This document shows, one piece after another, positions 56,401-64,000 of a stretch of 64,000 nt of DNA. Both the position numbers and the translations under genes were made by a program. This DNA is from Aspidiotus rigidus (Eukaryota; Arthropoda; Insecta; Hemiptera; Diaspididae), in assembly GCA_035079385.1 (NCBI GenBank), contig JAVHKY010000037.1, forward strand, positions 1,922,001 through 1,986,000, read 5' to 3'. The notes beneath the pieces were generated by a model that had not been told where the DNA came from, ran no database searches, and was given only the letters and a program-made list of their open reading frames with translations. Within the stretch, counting starts at the first letter, position 1. Each line of letters opens with the position of its first letter.

Positions 56401-57757
56401 GTAATGAAGCTTCCAATCAGATTTCTAGGATTCAACCAAAAGAAGTTCAATTGAAGGCTGTAATAGAAAACAATCACATGTTTAATAAAGTTGAATAAGG
56501 AATTCCCACATCCTCTTCTATGGGACGGATTGGTTTTGACATTGAGAATTGAATTCAAAATTGGAGGGGTTCCAAAAAGAGGAATTAGATTTGATAAAAT
56601 TTTGAAAATTAAGCCAACTATAGCAGGAGGGACTCGGAAAAATTTAGACATTTGAGCTCTATTATGATAGATAAGGGATAGGAAAAATTTTCAACATCAA
56701 AGGAGTCAGATTTGAAAAGATTTTTAATATTGGGAATTGAGCTATGTATGACAGGAGAGGAACTTGGAAAAAATTGAACATCAGAGGAGTTGAAATTGAA
56801 AACGCATTTTGTACATCGACCTATGCAATTATATAAGTTGATAACTTTAAAAACTTTCAACTTCTAAGCTATATTTTTTAAGAGAAGAACATGGAAGAAT
56901 TTCAACTTTCAAGATATATATATATATATATGACAGGAAAAGGACTTGGAAAAATATCAACCATCGTTCTAGGTAAATGATGGCGAGACACCAAAATTTT
57001 CAAAAATCCCTCCCCCTATGGAATAGGTTTCCTATTGAACCTCGATTTAGGTTAGGTAGTTGACATCATAAAAAACTGGAGATGCTCTTAACATCATCAG
57101 GATTTAACAGAAGAATCCCTAGAGAATAGTGAATTACAAAAATCAGGACTCGATGTCAAGAATAACTGTTAGTTGGAGGTGGGTGGACTCGAAGGAATAA
57201 ATTGAGGGCCTTGAGAAATTTTTTTCTAATTAAGGTAAATGAAGGAAGGGATTTTCAAAGTCTCAACTAAATCAACTCGAAAATAGGAGGAGTTACATTA
57301 TTTGCATGTAAAAAAGTTAGGTCAAAGAAATAATCATCGCTGAAAATTGGAACGACTGTAGTAACAAATTATACTGTCAACATATAATACACACAAGATT
57401 TCAAAAAAAATCTTATGTAGAAAAAAAGTGAAAGAGAAAAAGGGAAATGAATGAACTAATCTTAGAATCGAAACGTTTTTCTTCCATTAATTTGTAGATT
57501 AGAGGATGACACGCAGAATCAATTATCACCATATGGATGATTGAAGGAGATGGATGCAGAGGACTGAAAAAGAAGAATAGGAAGAGAGGGAAAACTGGAA
57601 GAGTGTGATACTGAGGCAGAGAACAGTTTGGAAGACTCAGGAAACGATAAAGAAAGAAAGAAAAAAAAAAAGGTTGTATGGAAGAATCCTGTTTATATAG
57701 CGCTCTTGAATAAGATAAAAATGAAAAAACAAAAAACTCGCGCCGGACTTGCTAGTT
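56401..57757. other. AT-rich region with weak internal repetition
   Basis: At 56650-56960 units of roughly 115 bases containing ATGACAGGA-AGGAACTTGGAAA recur loosely, with a (TA)n run at 56918-56932. Minus-strand frames at 56651-56235 and 56860-56618 are open but unrecognised. Nothing is assigned at 57000-57757. Confidence 0.35.
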
Positions 57758-57952
57758 CTAAATAATAACCATAGACGCACTGAGTATACAATAACTGAAT
57801 TTTATATTTTCTAATTGTTCTAGAAAATGTTTATATTCACTTGGATGTAATTCTGTTTGTATCTGATTTAAATCTTTTGGAACATTTTTTGTATTATTAT
57901 TTGTGGTTATACTAAGTGTTTTAATTGAGTCTGCTAAAGCTTTAGAACCCAT
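57758..57952 (-). CDS. Small AT-rich ORF, divergent partner
   Basis: A 64-codon frame starting ATG at 57952, with acidic and asparagine-rich content (TTNNNTKNVPKDLNQIQ) and a hydrophobic C terminus. It diverges from the ORF at 58081 across a 128-base spacer full of ACTATAAAC-like words. Codon use is strongly A/T, unlike neighbouring genes. Unrecognised. The compact divergent layout suggests a virus-like or unusual mobile-element cassette. Confidence 0.4.
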   Translation of the reverse strand: MGSKALADSIKTLSITTNNNTKNVPKDLNQIQTELHPSEYKHFLEQLENIKFSYCILSASMVII

Positions 57953-58080
57953 TTATATAAAAAATGTTTAAATTTTTTTTTACACAATAAACTATAAACT
58001 ATACTATACTTACTATACAACATACAATACTATAAACAATACTTCAAACCATACTATAAACGACAAATTCAATTAAAAAA

Positions 58081-58371
58081 ATGAATAAAATAACAGAAGA
58101 ATATATAAAAGATGAAATGATGAAGTATGATTTTTTAAAATACAGTGTCAAGAATTTGGTTAGAGCTTATGGTGTTAGTGAAAGCTATGTCCATAAGAAA
58201 ATCAGAGAATACAATTTACCATATAAATATAGAAAAAACAGACTAATTAGAAATAAAGATAGATTTGATAGATTTACTTTTAAACAAAATATAGAAAATA
58301 TTCAAGAAATTAAAGAAATTAGACAACCTGTTATGAGGAATGAAAATAGGTATTGGAATAAATATAGATAA
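58081..58371 (+). CDS. Small basic helix-turn-helix-like protein, AT-rich
   Basis: A 96-codon frame with a clear ATG. Residues 20-50 (YSVKNLVRAYGVSESYVHK then KIREYNLPYK) look like a helix-turn-helix of the type that reads short DNA repeats, followed by a very basic tail. Codon use is strongly A/T. Its last 32 bases overlap the start of a second frame (58340) in the +1 register, a compact arrangement more like viral than animal nuclear genes. Family not recognised. Confidence 0.5.
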   Translation: MNKITEEYIKDEMMKYDFLKYSVKNLVRAYGVSESYVHKKIREYNLPYKYRKNRLIRNKDRFDRFTFKQNIENIQEIKEIRQPVMRNENRYWNKYR

Positions 58372-58941
58372 TACAGATGATATTATTAGTAGAAATCACG
58401 GTACATTATAGAGGTATTGACACAACGAAAAATTTCTGTCGCACGAATTGTGTTAATTCATACGGAATTCCGCTACGCTCGCAGCGATCGTTTGAATACC
58501 TTCCACACCCCACCTGTGTCGGAACCTTACAGGAGGTACCCTAATATTGACGAAATTTTCGAGGGTTGTAAAAGGTGAAGAAATTCACCTAAGAAGATAA
58601 TTTTTTTTTAAATAAGTAGAGCATGGTGAGTTGTCTATTTGTACCCGGTTTCAGATTTTTAGGTTAATACCTGATTCCTCTACGAATTTTTAAAAATTGA
58701 TGAATTTACATTACCTAGTATTCATGTAGTTTTCATGCTTAGTAATACCTTGCAACGCTCCTAGCGTAGATTATATCAACTGACACAACTCAGGCGACAG
58801 TAAAAAACACGGCTAATATACGTTCGTGTCAATACCTCTATAATGTACCGTGGTAGAAATGCTAAAGGTATTTGTAAAATGATACCTAAAGCTGATGATA
58901 AAGATATTTTTACTACTGGTAGAAGAAGAATTAAAAAATAA
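58340..58941 (+). pseudogene. Second small AT-rich ORF, split by a MITE
   Basis: ATG at 58340 opens a frame that runs 19 codons to the MITE at 58397. After the MITE and its target copy the same register continues at 58861 and ends at TAA 58941. The tail is basic (TGRRRIKK). The uninterrupted frame would have been about 45 codons. It overlaps the helix-turn-helix ORF by 32 bases; alternatively it is a frame reached by +1 frameshifting. Unrecognised. Confidence 0.45.
58397..58852. mobile_element. 456-bp MITE with 27-bp perfect inverted ends and 8-bp target duplication
   Basis: Both ends start CACGGTACATTATAGAGGTA and match inverted for 27 bases. GTAGAAAT flanks the element at 58389-58396 and 58853-58860. 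The 8-bp duplication suits hAT- or P-type transposition. The interior has no coding capacity. Perfect ends and duplication indicate recent insertion. Confidence 0.92.
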
Positions 58942-59230
58942 GAGAGAAATATTATTTACATATACTTCATATAGAACAAAACACCTGTTTGGTGCATAGA
59001 TCTGAGAGAGAAAAATTATGTCTATACCAACCATAAATAAGAAAAAGAAAATAGGTATGCCCTGTGTAGTATATATGTACTGATCAAAGCTGTGTCAATT
59101 ATTAATGTTAATGATTTTGCACCCATCTTCCTTTCAATGTAAACCTGCATAGCTGCATTGAGACAAAATAATGAGCGTGGAAATAATGCATATGTTTTCA
59201 AAGAATAATAAGTTTATGAATATTGATTAG

Positions 59231-61196
59231 CTAACGAACATGATGAGAATTACAAATAACATTATTTTTTCGACACGAACATTTCATTGATGTGCACTTG
59301 CCGCGACAAGAGCATCGTTGGTATCCTTGCCCAGTACCAACTGAAGTGAGTCGAACTAATTCTCGTAAAGAGAATTCTTTTTCCAAGGATACATTCTCCA
59401 TCATCAGCTTCCTGCATTTAGTTGCCGCTACGCTGTTGCGCTCTAGCCAGCTGTGAAAGAAGATGTTATTATTCATCACTCCAAAAATTTGCAGTAAAAA
59501 AGAAACTTTTATGGTATTTTAGTAGGTACTTGTTTAAGATGCCGTTCTTAGTCGCAACTCGATATTTATCATCTTTCTTATCAATCACAAGAGCGAGTAG
59601 GTTGCTAGGATCGCCACGTCCTCGGTCCACAGACGGAATGCTTACTAGCACATTGTCCCCCACACTTAAAAGAGGAAGTATGCCTTTCCCTCGTAGTACC
59701 ATTCTCTCGGCCTGTATCTGTAAATTCTCTGCCGCTATCTTCCTGCGTTGCAATGCTGGATGCAATGCATCGCCTTTTTCACTCGGTTCTTCAGACAATT
59801 TCCTTTTGCGTTGTGTACTACCATCACTCTGAAATATTTAATAAGAACGTGATTTCCGCTTAATGATTTGTGGATTACCTGTCTTACTCGTACAAACCTC
59901 ATTAGCTGCAATGTCTTCCGCTTGTATCATAGCCGTTGCGCTGCAAACTATTTCTTTCAAGGCCATGCGATCGGCTTCAAGGTCTGCAGCTGTTGTTGCC
60001 AAAGGAAGCTCAGCATCTGTCGGTAAGTCTATGAAGACAATATGTTCATTGCCGTGCACAGGTACGTCAATTTCCCCTATAATAGGTAATTCCGTGTCGC
60101 ATACAAGTATGTCATTTTCCACTAAATTGTGTGCAGATTCGTTGGCATCCAGTACCGCAGGTATTTGAAGGTCATCGACAGGTATGTCGTCCTCTAACGC
60201 AATATGTGCTTCAGGGTCATCCACCTCTGCCTCCGACGACAGTAGAGCCAACATATCTCCCTCCAGTATACCACTTCCTATTTTCTGAAGAAATTCTTGC
60301 GGGATATTTGTTGTGAGGCCTACTCTAGCTTTTTGTCCAAATACTGTCTCGTATGGTGTCATCTTGATAGCCTCATGATATGTCACGTTCATTCCCCATT
60401 GAACAAAATTGAGACCTACCGACCAAGCTGGAGTTTCATGGTCTCGCATCCATGCGATGAGGGAGTCTTTTACCACGGCATTGCCTCTCTCCACCGACCC
60501 CTGACTTTGTGGGTAGCGCGGGCGTCCGTTAACAAGAACGCAGTCTGGCCACAATTTAGCGAGCTCACCTATGATAGAGGCCGTAAACTCCCGGCCATTG
60601 TCCGACTGCAGTACACGCGGTGCACCATATGTTAAGAATATTTGTAATAACTCCTTGGCTACCTCCACCGCTTGTTTGCACTTGAGAGGGCGCAGAAACG
60701 AGAACTTGGTTAAGTGTTCCTTATAGTGCATGATGAAGCGGTATTCACCGTCCGCCAAACTTTGGTAGTTAATTAAATCAACTTGCCCCCGATCGTTTAA
60801 TGCTGACGCCAGTATTGGTCGAACGACGACTCCCCGAGCATTCTTCTTCTTGGACTTTTCTGCGCAGCGTTCACACCCCGCTATGACCTCTTTCACAACT
60901 CGCATCGCAATGTTGGAGTACGTCTCTTGAACTTTTTTATGTGTTTTCGTTTCTCCCTTATGGGAAATCGCTACGTGTATGTCTCTGACTATATCAAATA
61001 CCTTCTCCGCCGTCGCCATTAGTAGTTTATCTCGTTTTCGTTGGATTCGACGAACACCTGCCACTTCAACAACCTGAAAATTATCAGTAACGTGATACCA
61101 CCGCCGGCGCGTTACGTCACCCTTCTTAATTTCGCCGCTCAAAATTTTCACCGCCTCCTTCTCCTTTGCCTCTGTCCAGTGTGTATCCTTGTCCAT
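59231..61196 (-). CDS. KRBA2-like integrase-derived protein, three exons
   Basis: Exons 61196-59898, 59828-59530 and 59450-59231 join in phase (donors GAG|GTTTGT and AA|GTACCT; acceptors TTTCAG and TTTCACAG) to about 606 residues. Exon 1: an HH-CC zinc finger (H74, H79, C108, C111), then an integrase core GQVDLINY (D140), LQSDNGREF (D199), GSVERGN (E236), with the intact DDE triad of the Ginger/GIN-type group. Exon 2: AERMVLRGKG and SVGDNVLVSIPSVDRGRGDP, the conserved tail module of KRBA2-like proteins. Exon 3 ends with a cysteine-rich module (QRCSCRGKCTSMKCSCRKNN) after SVGTGQGYQ. Such genes are abundant in insects and derive from transposon integrases. All three parts are open, so it may be functional or recently mobile. 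Open-frame extension past 59898 is intronic. Confidence 0.82.
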
Positions 61197-61767
61197 CGTG
61201 AAAGAGCTTAAAAAAATAAACCAAACAAAACCGGAAAAAGAAAAGACAATCGAGAAAAAATCTTATTGAAAAGTTGAACTTTGCACACACAGGCTGTATC
61301 GTTATTGCTCGACTCAATCCAAACTGTACGGATGGAAAAAGAACGGCAGTATTCTTTCTAATATTATTTTTGACCGATTCGTTCTTGAAAGCTTAGTCAG
61401 CCTAGGATCATTTACCATACCAACATTCCCCTCTCTTCAATAAAAATACAGCGCATTCTTAAACTTATCAGAACTTTGCATTATCCTGTTTACAGGACTT
61501 TAGAGTTACTACATCTTACAGGTCAGTACTCGCTGAAAAGCGATAATACATATTTATTCTTCTGTACTGAAGAATATTCGAGTGAAATAATAGGCCTAGG
61601 TACGTATTTTTCTGTAGTGAAAGATATTTCAATGAACTCATTTGTCGAATGTCAACAGTCGCATTAGCTATTGTATCTTTTCGATGAAAATTTTAAAGAT
61701 GTTTAATGTTTATTGTAATTCGAATGATCTCACTTATAATGAAGTATTCTTATTGGTTAATGGTGCT
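61197..61767. other. Upstream region of the KRBA2-like gene
   Basis: Contains the 5' flank of the KRBA2-like gene with a T/C-rich stretch on the gene strand. No TATA box or terminal inverted repeat was identified. Confidence 0.3.
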
Positions 61768-61970
61768 GCCGAATCCATGGATTCAGCAGAAAATCATCCA
61801 CCGAATCCGTGGATTAGGCAAAAAATTCCGTGTATCCGGCAAAAAATTACGTACATCCGGCAAAAAATCCACAAATTCAGCAACATTTTTTAAAATCCAC
61901 GGAATCGGCAAAGTGGTTGCTGAGTCCACGGATTAAGCAATTTTTGTACCGAATCCGCGGATTCGGCGAT
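61768..61970. repeat. Palindromic CCGAATCC/GGATTCGG cluster
   Basis: The core GCCGAATCC-NN-GGATTCGGC occurs in variants at 61769-61788, 61801-61820 and 61950-61968, and half-sites (TCCGGCAAAAAAT, GTCCACGGATTAAGC) fill the space between. It looks like a tandem of a palindromic unit of about 30 bases that has diverged. Confidence 0.65.
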
Positions 61971-62369
61971 TACGTGAATTCCGCGTAACATATCTACTAA
62001 CGTGCGTTCCTCGAATTATGGTTAAAGATTTCAGAAAAATAGACATTTGACAGAGTTTATCCGTGCATGATAGGGTGCCTGAACGTTTGTTTACATTTTG
62101 AAAAGTTCAATGACTAAGCCAAGATTGTTTTAGCCTGGATGTTTGTGCACCGGAGTGTCCTGGAGTGTCCTGAAGATTTTTTTGAGCCAGGACGTTTGTG
62201 CACCTTTTGTTAGGTAACCTTACCAGTCTTTCTCAGTGGGGCAAGTGTTCCGTCACTGGATTCAAGAGTTGTGCAATTGTGAAAATGATATACACCTCGG
62301 TGAAAATGATACATCCTTGGTGACAGTAATTTCTATCAAATAAAGTCTAAAATAAGTTAAATATTGGAT
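61971..62369. other. Spacer with early decayed repeat copy
   Basis: GCCTGAACGTTTGTT near 62080 and phrases like GGAGTGTCCTG are decayed relatives of the repeat that follows. No gene seen. Confidence 0.35.
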
Positions 62370-63200
62370 GAATGATGCCTGAACGTTCGTGAGCGTTGAA
62401 AAAATCATAGGTAATAAGAGGTTGAAAATTTAACCCCTTTAAAAATAAGATAAAAAATTTACCTCATTTATCATAATTTAGAGAATAAATTTTGCGGCAA
62501 ATTTTATGAGTGAAATATTGATGAACATTATATCAATTTGGACAAATTTGACAGTGTCCAGATTGTGTTCTAAACGTACTTGGTATACGTGGAAATAAAA
62601 AAGTGTGGTCATTGATATTCCTGAGTACCTACCTTGTCAAAAATGAAACACTGTATCCCCACCTTGGTAAAAATGATATATCCTTAGTGAGAGTGATTTC
62701 TGTCAGATAAAGGCTAACAAGGCTAAATAACGTTAATAAATTTTGCCTGAACGTTCGTGAGCGCTGAAAAAATCATAGGTAAAGAATTTACCTTATTTAT
62801 TGTATTCTAGAGAATAAATTTTGGGCAATAGTTTAGGTCAAATTTTAGGAGTAAAATTTTGATGGAAATGGTATCAATTTCGACAAATTTGTCAGTGTCC
62901 TGATAAGTGTCCTATACGTACTTGCATGGTAAAAATTTTTCCTGTGTTATACCTTGTCAAAAATGAAATCTGTCAAATAAAGCTTGAATAAGGCTGAATA
63001 ATGGTAATAAATGATGCCTGAACGTTCGTGAGCGTTGAAAAAATCATAGGTAAAGAATTTACCTTATTTATTGTATTTTAGAGAATAAATGTTGGACAAT
63101 ATTTTAGGTCAAATTTGAGGAGTATAATTTTTTTACTGGAAATATCAATTTGGTCAAATTTAACGGTTCAATGATAAGTGTCCTATACGTACTTGGTTTA
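62370..63200. repeat. Three-copy tandem repeat, about 280-360 bp
   Basis: GCCTGAACGTTCGTGAGCG occurs at 62377, 62739 and 63016, each followed by TTGAAAAAATCATAGGTAA (or a close variant), GAGAATAAAT and GTCCTATACGTACTTG phrases in the same order. The spacings of 362 and 277 bases show an internal deletion in one copy. Confidence 0.75.
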
Positions 63201-63786
63201 CTACTCGCGAACCACTCAAAATTCAGCTTAGGCTTAGAAGTTTTTCCGAAAATTTCATCACCCCTAACTTTGGCTTCTTACTCTAATTATCAGCTCTTAA
63301 ATCGCTCGGCGATCGCTTGATGTCGGAGCAATAGAAAATGCCTCCGCTTCGGAGCAAAAAATCAATTTGTCGAAAGCGCCTACTCCTTGACTTATTTTTG
63401 CGTTTAATAAACAGAAAAAGACTGACTTATTGATTCGCTTAAAACTGTAAAAGCTGTTCAAAAATAAGTTTAAGCTTCCTCATCGCTATTTTCGACCGAC
63501 GTAATTCCTTCAGACGAACTCCAGAGGACGAGCGCACGTGAAAAATATACAAGCTCAACCCAATCCCGAACATCATACATTGCAGCTGAAACATTTAGCT
63601 TCAGCTCTTGATCTCACGATCTTGAAAAATATAACTTCGGCTATGCTTTGAGAGAATATGAAATACCTATGCAATCGACCCCAGCTCCTGACTTCCGGCT
63701 GATTGCAATGGTTCACTACTTTAATTGACATCTTATGTTCTGATGATGGTCGAGATCTGATAGGTGAGAAACTCCAAGCGGAGATT
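63201..63786. other. Spacer before the RT fragment
   Basis: Holds a minus-strand open stretch (63818-63573) that is probably the decayed continuation of the RT fragment to the right. Otherwise nothing is assigned. Confidence 0.35.
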
Positions 63787-64000
63787 TCAGTGACCAGTCC
63801 ACGTACATAGCACGTCATCTATATATCTGGGCCAGTAGAAGATATTATTCAGTAAAGGGTGGCCAGAGGAGAAGAGATCAGATTGAAACTTGGACATAAA
63901 CACTTCAGAGATTAGGGGACCTAAAGGAGAACCAATAGGAATACCCACCTTATCGGGAAACTCGAAAAATCTATTATTACAGAAATTCGGCGACCAACAA
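63787..64000 (-). pseudogene. Reverse-transcriptase fragment, Penelope-like type
   Basis: The minus strand, entering from the right edge, reads FEFPDKVGIPIGSPLGPLI then WPRYIDDVLCTW and a stop. GIPIGSPLGPL and YIDD are the RT motif B and catalytic motif C; their style (PxGSPLGPLxxE, RYIDDVL) fits Penelope-like or related RTs. The stop soon after YIDD, with no recognisable downstream RT motifs in frame, shows it is broken. The upstream part lies outside the window. Confidence 0.7.

Overview
The window is AT-rich animal DNA. Spliced genes with GT-AG introns, short satellites, MITEs, Ty3/Gypsy, BEL/Pao and Penelope-like retroelements, and KRBA2-like, YqaJ-like and MULE/CaRF-like genes together suggest an arthropod, probably an insect; this is inference from element content. 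There is no operon structure. Most sequence is mobile-element or repeat DNA, and few segments look like ordinary host genes.

Layout. 0-5 kb: the end of a reading frame running in from outside the window, then two minus-strand spliced gene models. One is unrecognised (2028 to 1258). The other (4860 to 3762) resembles the N-terminal helix-hairpin-helix region of the nuclease MUS81, joined to a SUMO-interacting motif and ubiquitin-interacting motifs. 5-18 kb: two tandem arrays of about 3 kb (162-bp units; 164/175/185-bp units with a hairpin) flank a three-exon MULE/CaRF-type transposase gene whose long intron holds a palindromic element. 18-24 kb: a tRNA-like Pol III element, a nest of palindromic MITEs and a YqaJ-type nuclease gene with a duplicated, broken 3' end. 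24-35 kb: retroelement remnants (Penelope, non-LTR, BEL/Pao) and MITEs with 8-bp or 10-bp target duplications.

35.2-52.2 kb: one large Ty3/Gypsy element on the minus strand with nearly identical 1,554-bp LTRs, a primer-binding site, and a gag-protease-RT-integrase frame of 2,103 codons. That frame is cut by a 3.1-kb Penelope-like element with a 12-bp target duplication. Beyond the insertion the same frame continues with a complete-looking RNase H1-type domain, while the RNase H position behind RT has lost catalytic residues. The Gypsy polyprotein therefore seems to have carried a newly acquired RNase H at its extreme C terminus, after integrase, and possibly an SGNH-hydrolase-like domain between gag and protease. 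This is the most unusual architecture in the window.

52-64 kb: AT-rich degenerate repeats, a small cassette of very AT-rich divergent and overlapping frames (57.7-58.9 kb) broken by a 456-bp MITE with 8-bp duplication, a three-exon KRBA2-like integrase-derived gene, palindromic and tandem repeats, and a reverse-transcriptase fragment running off the right edge.

No rRNA, CRISPR array or canonical tRNA was recognised. Exon boundaries were placed by eye from splice sites, frame and phase, and need transcript support.
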